The notes beneath the pieces are model-generated. The model searched no databases. It was not told where the DNA came from and saw nothing but the letters and a program-made list of their open reading frames with translations. From Haploplasma axanthum (GTDB lineage: Bacteria > Bacillota_I > Bacilli_A > Acholeplasmatales > Acholeplasmataceae): DNA of 64,000 nucleotides. The DNA lies in contig NZ_LR215048.1 of the NCBI RefSeq assembly GCF_900660745.1, positions 372,001 through 436,000 of the forward strand. The letters run 5' to 3'. Of this stretch, positions 39,871 through 48,549 are shown piece by piece. The translations under genes and the position numbers were made by a program. Positions within the stretch are counted from its first letter, which is position 1; every line of letters begins with the position of its first letter.

Positions 39871-41589
39871 ATGAGAAAAACATTTAAGTCATTTTTATTG
39901 ATTAGCCTTGTAGTATTAAGTGGGCTTTTATTGGTTTCATGTGGTGGAAAAGGTGATAGCAAGGCTATGAAAGCTGCTAAAGAAGAATTAACAATTGCTA
40001 AGATCCTTAAAGATAACACTTCAAAAGATGAAGTTAAAACAGATCTAGATTTAGTTGCAACTGCAGGTGAAGCAACCGTTACATGGAGCACTGATAAAGC
40101 TGCTGTTGTTAGTATTACAGGAAAAGTTACTAGAACTGCCGAAGATGAGCTAGTGAAATTAACTGCTAATTTAAAAATTGATAAAGAAACTTCTATAAAA
40201 GAATTTTTGGTTACTGTTGTAAAAACGGATGGTGGAGTAAATCCAAATCCAGGAGAAACAGTTTTATCACATAGTTTTGATTTTAGTGCTTTAGGTGAAG
40301 AGACTGCATATGTTAAAGAATCTACAACATTTAATGTATCAAATATGGTTGATAATAAATCTGTTGAGTTTTCAAGATATTATACAAATATTAGTACAGA
40401 AAAAAATTCTGCAAATAAAGGATTAGTTTTAGCTATTCGTGGAAAAGATTCGTTTCCTAGTCCTTATGTGCAAACTAAATTTGCTGTTAAAGGATTACAA
40501 AAAATAGATTTAGTTTTATTTGGATGGGCAAATGATGTTTCATTTAACTTTGGATTCCTTGAAAAATTTGTTGTTGAAACATCAACTGATGGAGCAACAT
40601 GGTCAGTTGCAAAAGATATAACTAGTGAATTAAGTTCTACAGGTGTGTCTGAAAAGTATGAAATCAGTTTGACATTACCTAATGCAGGTAATTACTTTGT
40701 TAGACTTCAAATGATTGCTAAAACAGGTCTAGAAGCAAGTGACTATAGTTTAAGATATATTTTAAAAGAAATGAAATTATATGGTTCAGAAGCTGGAACT
40801 CCAAGTACACCAGATACTGATGCGAAAATAGTTGCAGATGATGCACAAGCGTTGACATTACCTACTAGTTTATCAGTTAATACTATATTACAACTTGTTA
40901 AATCAACAAATAAAGGCTCATCAATCTTATGGACTGTTAAATCAGGAGACGCAGGATTGATTAACTTAGAAACAGGTGCTGTAACAATACCTGAAAATGA
41001 GGTTACGTTAGTTTTAAATGCAAGAGTTACAAAAGGAACTGAAGTAAAAGATAGAGAATTTAGTATTATACTTAAAAAGGGAACAACTCCTACTCCAAAT
41101 CCTGGAGATGGTGCTGCAGGAACTGAAACGTTTGATAATGCAGAAATAGGTGCTTCATATGTTGATGGTTCGTTCAAAGGTGTTAATGGAGTGACTTGGA
41201 AATATACACAATCAAGAGATGAAGGGGATTATGGTATTGATGGAAACGGTATAATGCTTAGAGGTGAAAACAATGGTGTTTTCTCATCCCTTGAAGCTGA
41301 AATCTCAGGTGGAATTACAAACTTTACATTCCAATATAGAAAAGCATTTACTGGTGGAGCAGAACGTACTTATGCTGTTGATATTATCGTAGGATCCGAA
41401 GTAAAAACATTTACTTTTGGATTTACTACTGGAAGTACTGCTGAAGATACAGTTTATAATTTTATATTAGCAGAACAAGCTGGATTTGCTGATTTAGTTT
41501 TAACAGGGAATGTAAAAATTAGAATTTATGCTGTAGGTAAAAAAGGAAATAAACAAATAGTTATTGACAACATAAGTTGGGCAAAATAA
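39871..41589 (+). CDS. Surface lipoprotein with Ig-like and beta-sandwich domains
   Basis: 572 residues: lipobox LVSC (Cys24), an Ig-like domain (~30-115: TVTWSTDKAAVVSITGKVTR), a large beta-sandwich (~130-305) resembling carbohydrate- or ligand-binding jelly rolls, a second Ig-like domain (~315-403), and a C-terminal beta-sandwich (~415-572: ETFDNAE...VIDNISW) of a type often attached to secreted endonucleases. No catalytic motif is visible, so a binding role is inferred. Its Ig-like repeats match those of the 34121 lipoprotein, linking it to the same locus despite the intervening ISL3 and minus-strand gene. AGGAGGAAG precedes the ATG. Confidence 0.7.
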   Translation: MRKTFKSFLLISLVVLSGLLLVSCGGKGDSKAMKAAKEELTIAKILKDNTSKDEVKTDLDLVATAGEATVTWSTDKAAVVSITGKVTRTAEDELVKLTANLKIDKETSIKEFLVTVVKTDGGVNPNPGETVLSHSFDFSALGEETAYVKESTTFNVSNMVDNKSVEFSRYYTNISTEKNSANKGLVLAIRGKDSFPSPYVQTKFAVKGLQKIDLVLFGWANDVSFNFGFLEKFVVETSTDGATWSVAKDITSELSSTGVSEKYEISLTLPNAGNYFVRLQMIAKTGLEASDYSLRYILKEMKLYGSEAGTPSTPDTDAKIVADDAQALTLPTSLSVNTILQLVKSTNKGSSILWTVKSGDAGLINLETGAVTIPENEVTLVLNARVTKGTEVKDREFSIILKKGTTPTPNPGDGAAGTETFDNAEIGASYVDGSFKGVNGVTWKYTQSRDEGDYGIDGNGIMLRGENNGVFSSLEAEISGGITNFTFQYRKAFTGGAERTYAVDIIVGSEVKTFTFGFTTGSTAEDTVYNFILAEQAGFADLVLTGNVKIRIYAVGKKGNKQIVIDNISWAK

Positions 41590-41592
41590 TTA

Positions 41593-41621
41593 TTTACATT
41601 AAGTTTTAAATATGATAAAAT
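41593..41621 (+). promoter_or_regulatory. Promoter of the short RNA at 41628
   Basis: TTTACA (41593-41598), 17 bp, TAAAAT (41616-41621). The expected start is about 41628, at the first direct repeat. Confidence 0.55.
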
Positions 41622-41627
41622 ACTAGT

Positions 41628-41684
41628 GAACATTCAAAGAGATGTATATGAAAAAGCAAGGACTGCAATCCTTGCTTTTTCTTT
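41628..41684 (+). ncRNA. Candidate antitoxin RNA (~57 nt)
   Basis: The RNA would run from the promoter at 41593-41621 to the terminator at 41651-41680. Its 5' end is TGAACATTCAAAGAG (41627-41641); the same 15 bp recur at 41696-41710 inside the convergent peptide mRNA, so the two RNAs are complementary there and across the terminator. Length and layout resemble RNA II of the Fst/par type I system. A 15-codon frame from 41644 ends in the terminator and is probably not meaningful. Confidence 0.5.
41651..41680. terminator. Bidirectional terminator shared by RNA 41628 and peptide mRNA
   Basis: AAAAAGCAAGGA (41651-41662), a 6-nt loop, TCCTTGCTTTTT (41669-41680): a perfect 12-bp stem with A and T runs, functional on both strands. 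Confidence 0.9.
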
Positions 41685-41723
41685 CTTGAGATCGATGAAC
41701 ATTCAAAGAGTCATGTTGAAAGA

Positions 41724-41804
41724 TTATTTATCTTTATCATCGTTGTTTTTATTATCTCTTGTAATTAACCAAATGATTAATACGAGGATAATAAGATAAT
41801 CCAA
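41724..41804 (-). CDS. Small membrane peptide, candidate type I toxin (26 residues)
   Basis: The TTG start at 41804 lies 6 nt after GGAG. The peptide is MDYLIILVLIIWLITRDNKN followed by a six-residue Asp/Lys tail: one hydrophobic helix (about 3-14) and a charged C-terminus, like Fst/Ldr-type toxins. GATAAT and ATTATC (41824-41819 and 41800-41795) can pair around the Shine-Dalgarno and start, hiding both. A possible promoter is TTGACG (41874-41869), 16 bp, AATACT (41852-41847). The mRNA would end at the shared terminator. The rest of the gap, 41880-42030, shows only a CTAGAT/ATCTAG dyad near 41882 and the promoter of the DHH gene. Confidence 0.55.
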   Translation of the reverse strand: MDYLIILVLIIWLITRDNKNNDDKDK

Positions 41805-42032
41805 CTAAGACTCCTTTAATTATCCATCAATGCTCCAAATACATCAAGTATTCATGTGAAGTTCACCTCGTCAAGAAATTTCTAGATATAAAATCTAGTA
41901 ATGATATTTTATATATTTTAGTTTGTTAAATCTAAATTTTTTTGAATAACTATATTTGTTTTTTGAGTGAAATAATGAATTGTTTTCTAAAATATGGTAT
42001 ACTATTATAATGCTCTACAAGGAGGCAATTAC

Positions 42033-42986
42033 ATGAAAGACAAAGTAAAAGAGTTAATTGAAAAATATGATTCAATAGTTATTCACAGGCATACTAGACC
42101 AGATATGGATGCTATAGGATCACAAGTGGGTTTGTATTATTTAATTAAAGAAAACTATCCTAATAAATCACTCTACATTGTTGGAGATACAAATGATATG
42201 TTATATAACGTTACTATGGATATTATAGGAGATGATGTGTTTAAGGATTCTTTATCAATCATTATTGATACTGCAGTAAGTGAATTAGTTAGTGATGATA
42301 GATATAAATTGGCTAAAGAAGTGGTAATAATTGATCATCATAGAAATGATTCAAATATAGAAAATTCATTATTCTATCAAAAAAGTGATTTTACATCAGC
42401 ATGTGAAATACTATCAGATTTAGCGAAAGAATTAGATTGGGTTGTTACAAGTACTGCAGCGACTTATATATATGGTGGTATGGTTACTGATACTGGAAGA
42501 TTTCAATTTATTTCGAATGAAAATGCATCAAGAGTATTTGCTAATGCTTCATTTATAACTAGTTTTTATCCTGATATAAAAGATATGTATAATTTTCTTT
42601 ATACTGAAAAGTTAGAGAAAAGAAAAGTTAAACAGTTATTTAGTGATTTTGAAGTTACAAAACATAATGTTGCATATAGAAAAAACACAATTGATATTAT
42701 AGAGAAAAGTGGATTAGATGTTTTTAGTGTAAGTAGGGGTATGGTTAACTTAATGGCTGGTATTGAAGAAATACCAATTTGGGTAAGTTTTACAGAAGAT
42801 AAAGATAATAATGTGATTTTGGCAGAAATAAGATCAAGAGGAATTATTGTTGTTGATATTGCTAAAAAATATGGTGGTGGAGGACATAACTTTGCTTGTG
42901 GTGCATCACTTAAGAATTGGAATGAAGTAGAAAAAATGTTAAATGATTTAGATGAAAGGGCAAAAGAAAATGGAAATATTAAATAA
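42033..42986 (+). CDS. DHH/DHHA1 family phosphoesterase (NrnA-like)
   Basis: 317 residues: VIHRHTRPDMDAIGSQ (DHH motif I region, ~13-28), IIDTA, VIIDHHRND as the DHH box, TDTGRF, and a DHHA1 domain ending GGGGHNFACGASL. These are the marks of NrnA/GdpP-like phosphoesterases that cleave nanoRNA, pAp or cyclic di-AMP-derived pApA. Cytosolic, with no membrane or GGDEF part. I start at 42033 behind AAGGAGG. TATACT/TATAAT -10 candidates lie just upstream. A second, related DHH gene overlaps its end. Confidence 0.88.
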   Translation: MKDKVKELIEKYDSIVIHRHTRPDMDAIGSQVGLYYLIKENYPNKSLYIVGDTNDMLYNVTMDIIGDDVFKDSLSIIIDTAVSELVSDDRYKLAKEVVIIDHHRNDSNIENSLFYQKSDFTSACEILSDLAKELDWVVTSTAATYIYGGMVTDTGRFQFISNENASRVFANASFITSFYPDIKDMYNFLYTEKLEKRKVKQLFSDFEVTKHNVAYRKNTIDIIEKSGLDVFSVSRGMVNLMAGIEEIPIWVSFTEDKDNNVILAEIRSRGIIVVDIAKKYGGGGHNFACGASLKNWNEVEKMLNDLDERAKENGNIK

Positions 42987-43911
42987 GATTTTAGAAAAGA
43001 TAAAAGAATATAATACAATTATTATTCATGGACATAAAAGACCAGATGGTGATTGTTATGGAGCACAATTTGGATTAAAAAGTGTAATTAAAACATCGTT
43101 TCCAGAAAAGCAAGTTTATGTAGTTGGAGAGACAAGTGAATATGTTAGATTTGTTGGTGAAATGGATGTAATAAGTGATGATACTTATGAAGGTGCACTT
43201 TCTATTGTTGTTGATACGGCTATTAAAGATAGAATAAGTGATTCTAGATATACGTTGGGAAAAGAAATAATTAAAATTGATCATCATATTCCTGTTGATC
43301 AATATGGAGATTATATTTGGGTAGATACTAACTTCCCATCATGTGCACAAATGATTGCATATTTTTTAAGAACATTTAATGATGAATTAAGTGTATCAAG
43401 AGAAGGTGCTGTTGCAATGTATACAGGAATCATTACAGATACAAGTAGATTTAGATTTAGAGGAGTAAGCAGACTTACACATGAACTAGCTGGTATGTTG
43501 TTGGATTTTGGTGCTGATGTTGTTGAAATTGACCAACATTTATCAAAAGAATCATTAGAAGTCTTTAAGTTTAAAGGTCATATGTTAGCAACTGTTAAGT
43601 TTGATGATGGTTTTGTTTATAATGTTATTAAAAGAGAAGATATTGAAAAATTTGGTGTTAGTGATGAAGATGCTGCTGGTACAGTTAATTTAATGGGCGG
43701 CATTGAAGGTTATGATGTTTGGTTCTTAGCGATTGAATATCCAACTGAAATTAGAATTAGATTACGTTCATCTAAACCTGAAATTGATAAACTTGCTAAT
43801 ATGTACCGAGGTGGAGGTCATAAAATGGCTTCTGGAGCAACGTTATTAAGTTTTGATGAATTACCAAAATTCTTAGAAGATTTAAGAAAGTTCTTAAAAG
43901 AAAACAAATAA
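42970..43911 (+). CDS. DHH/DHHA1 family phosphoesterase (second copy)
   Basis: 313 residues with the same layout as the preceding protein: IIHGHKRPDGDCYGAQ, IVVDTA, KIDHHIPVDQ, TDTSRF and C-terminal GGGHKMASGATL. The two are diverged paralogs, a tandem pair also seen in other Bacillota, and may split work on nanoRNA and pApA. I use the ATG at 42970, 8-9 nt after AAAGGG, overlapping the first gene by 17 bp; an ATG six codons upstream is possible. MgtC follows after 18 bp. Confidence 0.87.
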   Translation: MEILNKILEKIKEYNTIIIHGHKRPDGDCYGAQFGLKSVIKTSFPEKQVYVVGETSEYVRFVGEMDVISDDTYEGALSIVVDTAIKDRISDSRYTLGKEIIKIDHHIPVDQYGDYIWVDTNFPSCAQMIAYFLRTFNDELSVSREGAVAMYTGIITDTSRFRFRGVSRLTHELAGMLLDFGADVVEIDQHLSKESLEVFKFKGHMLATVKFDDGFVYNVIKREDIEKFGVSDEDAAGTVNLMGGIEGYDVWFLAIEYPTEIRIRLRSSKPEIDKLANMYRGGGHKMASGATLLSFDELPKFLEDLRKFLKENK

Positions 43912-43929
43912 TAAAAGGAGTGTTTTAGT

Positions 43930-44505
43930 ATGTTTAAACTATTTGCCGAAGTACAACCAATTATTAAAGACATTGATATTTTTAAAGATTTTCAAACATT
44001 AGGATTAAAGATATTATTACCGCTTGTTATTGCTTTTATTGTTGCTGGTTATGTAGGTTTAGAAAGACAAAATGTTGGTAAAGCTGCTGGAATTTCTGCT
44101 CATATTTTAGTTGGGCTTGCAGCAACCGGTATTGCGATATTTAATAGATTGATTTTTGATTGGCAAATAGAATTAGCGATACAAGGACATGATGTAAGAC
44201 CAGAAGGACAAAGAGTGATTGCTCAAGTTCTTGCAGGAGTTGGTTTTATTGGTGCAGGAGTAATTTTAAAAGATAAATTCAATGTTATTAGAGGGCTAAC
44301 AACAGCATCAACAATTTGGTCTGTTGCTATTATTGGAGTTATTCTTGGAAGTGGATATATATTGTTAGGTTCGCTTTTAGGAATAATAATTATGATATTT
44401 ATTACAATTAGAGATATTTCTCGTGGAGTTAATCCGTTTATTCATATTGATGAACAAAAGCGTGATCACATGGGCGAAATACAGGTTAAAAATTACCATG
44501 ATTAA
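43930..44505 (+). CDS. MgtC/SapB family membrane protein
   Basis: 191 residues with about five membrane helices. The conserved family segments are present: AGYVGLERQNVGKAAGISAHIL, RVIAQVLAGVGFIGAGVIL and RGLTTASTIWSVAIIG. Members are linked to magnesium homeostasis and stress survival; no transport function is proven. The C-terminus is short and polar. AAAAGGAG precedes the ATG. It overlaps the mnmE start by 8 bp. Confidence 0.88.
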   Translation: MFKLFAEVQPIIKDIDIFKDFQTLGLKILLPLVIAFIVAGYVGLERQNVGKAAGISAHILVGLAATGIAIFNRLIFDWQIELAIQGHDVRPEGQRVIAQVLAGVGFIGAGVILKDKFNVIRGLTTASTIWSVAIIGVILGSGYILLGSLLGIIIMIFITIRDISRGVNPFIHIDEQKRDHMGEIQVKNYHD

Positions 44506-45847
44506 TGATACAATATGTGCAATAGCAACGCCTTTTGGAACAGGTGGAATCTCAGTTATTAGAGTGAGTGGACCAGAAGCTATCTTAAAAGTAAATCAAA
44601 CATTTAAAGGAAGAAACTTATTAAGTGTTAATACTCATACAATTCATTACGGACATATTATTAGTGAATTGGGAGAGATTGTTGATGAAGTAATGATTTC
44701 GGTTATGCATGCTCCTAAAACTTTTACTGCAGAAAATGTTGTTGAAATATCAACGCATGGTGGTGTATTAGTAACACAAAAAGTATTAGAAAGATTATTA
44801 GAGTTAGATATTAGGTTAGCAAACCCTGGCGAGTTTAGTGAACGAGCATATCTAAACGGAAGAATTGATTTAGTTGAAGCGGAAGCAATAATGGATGTTA
44901 TTTCTGCTAAAAATGAACAAGCTTTGAAAATTGCTAATTTAGGGGTTGCAAAACAAACAAGTAAATTAGTGTATGATTTACGTGAAAAACTTCTTAATAT
45001 AATAGCTAATATTGAAGTTAATATTGATTATCCAGAATATGATGATGCTGTTACTATGAGCGAAGAAATTGTTGAACCACAAGTTAAAAAACTTTTAAAA
45101 GAAATTGATCACTTATTGAAGCATTCTTATCAAACAAGACTAATTCGTGAAGGTATAAAAACAGCAATTATTGGAAGACCAAATGTAGGTAAAAGTAGTT
45201 TGTTAAATACTTTGCTTGATGAAGATAAGGCAATTGTTACGAATATTGCAGGAACAACAAGAGACACAATTGATGCCTATGTTAACATAGGTGGAATAAC
45301 GCTTCATCTAATTGATACAGCAGGTATTAGAGAGACTTTAGATGTTGTAGAACAAATTGGTGTTGGTAAATCTAAAAAAGCCTTAGAAGAGGCAGAATTA
45401 GTGCTTTTAGTCATTGATCAAAGTGAAGATTTAACAAAAGAAGATCTTGAACTTTTAGAATTAACTAAAAACAAAAAAAGAATTATAATTTTAAATAAAT
45501 CTGATTTAAATAAATCAAAAGTTAAACTTGCGGATTCGATTAGTATTTCAACTTTAACTTCTGATGGAATTGATAAACTAGAACAAGAGATTATTAAGAC
45601 ATTACAATTAGAAGATTTAAATAATAGTGACTTTAATTTCTTATCAAATGCTAGACATATTCAAAAGGTCAAAGAAGCAAAAACTTCATTAGAAAGTGTT
45701 TTAGAAGCTATTAATAATGAGATGCCTGTTGATATTTATGCAATTGATTTAACTAATGCATGGAATATGCTTGGTGATATTATTGGAGTTAGATATGAAG
45801 ATGAATTAATTGATCAGTTGTTTTCTAAATTTTGTTTAGGAAAATAA
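44498..45847 (+). CDS. mnmE: tRNA uridine-5-carboxymethylaminomethyl(34) GTPase MnmE
   Basis: 449 residues from the ATG at 44498, where the family start INDTICAIATPFGTGGISVI begins. Order: N-terminal THF-binding domain, helical domain, G domain with GRPNVGKSS (G1), GTTRD (G2), DTAGIRE (G3) and NKSD (G4), and C-terminal CLGK with the catalytic Cys. It acts with MnmG to modify wobble uridines. Start inside the MgtC gene; next is dnaX after 41 bp. Confidence 0.95.
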   Translation: MINDTICAIATPFGTGGISVIRVSGPEAILKVNQTFKGRNLLSVNTHTIHYGHIISELGEIVDEVMISVMHAPKTFTAENVVEISTHGGVLVTQKVLERLLELDIRLANPGEFSERAYLNGRIDLVEAEAIMDVISAKNEQALKIANLGVAKQTSKLVYDLREKLLNIIANIEVNIDYPEYDDAVTMSEEIVEPQVKKLLKEIDHLLKHSYQTRLIREGIKTAIIGRPNVGKSSLLNTLLDEDKAIVTNIAGTTRDTIDAYVNIGGITLHLIDTAGIRETLDVVEQIGVGKSKKALEEAELVLLVIDQSEDLTKEDLELLELTKNKKRIIILNKSDLNKSKVKLADSISISTLTSDGIDKLEQEIIKTLQLEDLNNSDFNFLSNARHIQKVKEAKTSLESVLEAINNEMPVDIYAIDLTNAWNMLGDIIGVRYEDELIDQLFSKFCLGK

Positions 45848-45888
45848 GAATAATTATATTATAATTATTAGTAAAGGGGTGATTCATT

Positions 45889-47538
45889 TTGAGTTACATA
45901 GCGTTATATCGTGCGTACCGTCCTCAGTCATTTAGTGATGTTAGTGGACAAGAAGTAATTGTTAAAACATTAAAGAATGCTGTTAATACTGATAAAATCG
46001 GTCATGCATATGTTTTCAGTGGACCTAGAGGAACTGGAAAAACAAGTTTAGCAAAAATATTTGCCAAAGCTATCAATTGTCAAAACCCCAAAGATGGTAA
46101 CCCTTGTAATGAATGTAGTTCATGTTTAAACATTAGCAGTAATACTGCTAGTGATGTTATTGAAATTGATGGTGCATCAAACAATGGTGTAGATGAAATA
46201 AGAGAACTTAGAGATAAAGTTAAATATTTACCAAGTGTTGGAAAATACAAAGTTTATATTATCGATGAAGTTCATATGTTAACAACAGGAGCATTTAATG
46301 CTTTATTAAAGACATTGGAAGAACCACCTGCACATGTTGTTTTTATACTTGCAACAACAGAAGTTCATAAGATACCAGCAACAATTCTTTCAAGATGTCA
46401 AAGATTTGATTTTAAAAATATTGATACCGAAAGTATTATTAAAAGATTAAATCAAATCATTGAAAAAGAAAAAATTGAAATTGAAGATGAAGCTGTTAAA
46501 TCAATTGCTATAAATGCTAAAGGTGGATTAAGAGATGCTCTTAGCTTACTTGATCAAGCGATTAGTTATACAAATGATAAGATAACAGATGAAGATATTA
46601 GTCAAATATTAGGAACAGTTTCTAAAAAAGATTTAGTGAAACTTTTAGAGTTAATAACAGATAAAAAAACTCCTGATGCCTTAAAACATATTAATGAGTT
46701 TTTAAAAAAAGGTAAAGAAGAAGAAAGAATTATTAATGATTTGATTTTCACATTAAGAGATTTATTGCTTGCAAAAGTTTATTATCAAAGCGATGAAATA
46801 TTATTAAAATTAAAAAAACAATTATCTGTTAATATGATTTATCATTACTTGGATATTTTAATTCAAATGCAAAGTAATATGCGTTATACTTCGCAAAAAA
46901 GTATTTATTTAGAGATTGCTGTTATTCAAATGATTGATCATGAAGAAGTTCATAAGATTGATTTGAGTTCAAGTGTTTTAGAACTTCGTAAGGATTTGGA
47001 AAAACTTAAGACAAAAGGTGTTACTAAATCAGTAGTTAAAACAAAAGGTGAAAGTTTAGTTAAAGCGGAGTACATTGAAAATATCTTACATGATGCATCA
47101 AAAAATAAAAAAGATGAATTGGAAAGATTATTTCAAAATAATAACCAAGTTCCAAATTATCTTCAAATGGCATATCACCTACTTAAAGAAGCAACAATTG
47201 TTGCAGCATCTGTAAATAGTGTTATAATTACGCATGATAATCTTTTAATAGCGAATCAATTAATGCAAAAAGATATGCAAAGCCAAGTGCTTGATGTCTT
47301 AAATTTAGAAAACGCTGGAATTACTGATTATTATGTTATACTAAATAAAGATTGGTTAATAGTTAGAAATAAGTATGTAGATTTATTTAAGAGTGGTCAA
47401 AAAAGACCTAATATTGGAGATTATGATTTCCAAATTTATGAGATAAAGACTGAAAAACATGAAGAAAAGGCTGAAAAAGAATCAGTTAGATTGGCCAAAG
47501 AATTTTTTGGTGAAGATATAGTAAATATTAAGGAGTGA
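45889..47538 (+). CDS. dnaX: DNA polymerase III subunit gamma/tau
   Basis: 549 residues from a TTG start behind GGGGTGA. N-terminal clamp-loader AAA+ ATPase: ALYRAYRPQSFSDVSGQE, Walker A GPRGTGKTS, a zinc module with four Cys (CQNPKDGNPCNECSSC), DEVHMLTTGAFNALLKTLEE and the sensor ILSRCQRF. The C-terminal tau part is short and Lys-rich. It forms the clamp-loader core. It is followed by ybaB and recR, the usual Bacillota order. Confidence 0.95.
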   Translation: MSYIALYRAYRPQSFSDVSGQEVIVKTLKNAVNTDKIGHAYVFSGPRGTGKTSLAKIFAKAINCQNPKDGNPCNECSSCLNISSNTASDVIEIDGASNNGVDEIRELRDKVKYLPSVGKYKVYIIDEVHMLTTGAFNALLKTLEEPPAHVVFILATTEVHKIPATILSRCQRFDFKNIDTESIIKRLNQIIEKEKIEIEDEAVKSIAINAKGGLRDALSLLDQAISYTNDKITDEDISQILGTVSKKDLVKLLELITDKKTPDALKHINEFLKKGKEEERIINDLIFTLRDLLLAKVYYQSDEILLKLKKQLSVNMIYHYLDILIQMQSNMRYTSQKSIYLEIAVIQMIDHEEVHKIDLSSSVLELRKDLEKLKTKGVTKSVVKTKGESLVKAEYIENILHDASKNKKDELERLFQNNNQVPNYLQMAYHLLKEATIVAASVNSVIITHDNLLIANQLMQKDMQSQVLDVLNLENAGITDYYVILNKDWLIVRNKYVDLFKSGQKRPNIGDYDFQIYEIKTEKHEEKAEKESVRLAKEFFGEDIVNIKE

Positions 47539-47544
47539 TTTAAG

Positions 47545-47835
47545 ATGAATCCAGGAATGTTAAAAAAATTAAAGAAAATGCAAGATGAAATGGCTGCTGC
47601 ACAAGAAAGACTTGAAGCAAAAGAATATTTTGGAAAAGCAAGTGGAGTAACAGTTATTGTACAAGGAACAAGACAATTAATTGATGTTCAAATTAATGGT
47701 GAAATGTTAGAAGAAAAAGAAATGCTACAAGATGCAATTTTACTTGCAGTAAATGATGCATTAAAGCAAATCGAAGAAGAACAACAACAAACAATGAGTC
47801 AATTCACTGGTGGAATGGGTGGGTTTGGTTTCTAA
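47545..47835 (+). CDS. YbaB/EbfC family nucleoid-associated protein
   Basis: 96 residues: a helical N-terminus (LKKLKKMQDEMAAAQERLE), a central beta hairpin (GVTVIVQGTRQLIDVQIN) and a Gly/Phe-rich end (GGMGGFGF), as in YbaB. It binds DNA as a dimer and may help recombination or nucleoid structure. TAAGGAGTG precedes the ATG, and its stop overlaps the recR start. Confidence 0.92.
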   Translation: MNPGMLKKLKKMQDEMAAAQERLEAKEYFGKASGVTVIVQGTRQLIDVQINGEMLEEKEMLQDAILLAVNDALKQIEEEQQQTMSQFTGGMGGFGF

Positions 47836-48428
47836 TGTATCCTAAAGCATTAAAAGACTTAATGGATAATTTAGAAAAACTGCCAAGTATTGGTGAAAAA
47901 ACTGCTGAAAGATTAGCACTTTATATAATTAGTGAATTAGATAGAGAAGATGCTAATTTAATGGCAGATAGTATTAAAAATGCAATTGATAGTATTAGAC
48001 CATGTAAAATTTCAAACATTTTAACGGATCAAGAAATATCTCCGATCGTTTTAGATGAAACTAGAGATCATACAACAATTATGGTTGTTGCTGATTCTAA
48101 AGATGTTTTTATGATGGAAAAAATGGGAACTTACCATGGTGATTATCATGTTCTTGGAGGTCTAATTGACTTTTCAAGGGGCATTACAGATAATGATTTA
48201 AATATTGAATCACTTACTAAAAGAATCAATAGTGATTTAAAAGAGTTGATAATTGCAACTAACGGAACAGTTGAAGGTGAATTAACTGCTCAATACTTAA
48301 AGTCATTATATGAAGAAAAGCAAATAAAAGTTACAAGATTAGCATATGGACTACCTGTAGGAACAGATCTTCGTTATGCTGACGTTTTAACTTTAATAAA
48401 AGCAGTGGAAAATAGACAAGAATATTAA
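47835..48428 (+). CDS. recR: Recombination protein RecR (zinc finger degenerate)
   Basis: 197 residues, normal length and order: helix-hairpin-helix near LPSIGEKTAERLALYI, then the position of the C4 zinc finger, then the Toprim domain (TIMVVADSKDVFMMEKMGTYHG, YHVLGGLIDFSRGI) and the C-terminal Walker-B-like VTRLAYGLPVGTDL. In place of the four zinc cysteines only one remains (RPCKISNILTDQEISPIVLD). It loads RecA at gaps with RecO. It overlaps ybaB by one base; an IS110-type element follows. Confidence 0.93.
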   Translation: MYPKALKDLMDNLEKLPSIGEKTAERLALYIISELDREDANLMADSIKNAIDSIRPCKISNILTDQEISPIVLDETRDHTTIMVVADSKDVFMMEKMGTYHGDYHVLGGLIDFSRGITDNDLNIESLTKRINSDLKELIIATNGTVEGELTAQYLKSLYEEKQIKVTRLAYGLPVGTDLRYADVLTLIKAVENRQEY

Positions 48429-48549
48429 GAAAGCCAACTATTAGATGAAAGTCAAGTATTTAATAAAAAATAGTTGAATTGATATAGTGACATGCTAAAA
48501 AAGATGTCTATGAAACATCAGAATTTAGATCTTTGATAATTAAATACGG

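Noticed and set aside
41644-41691. 15-codon frame inside the short RNA
   Set aside because: Most codons are the terminator stem; more likely chance.
42952-42969. Six-codon upstream extension of the second DHH protein
   Set aside because: The ATG at 42970 has AAAGGG at good spacing; the extension overlaps that site.
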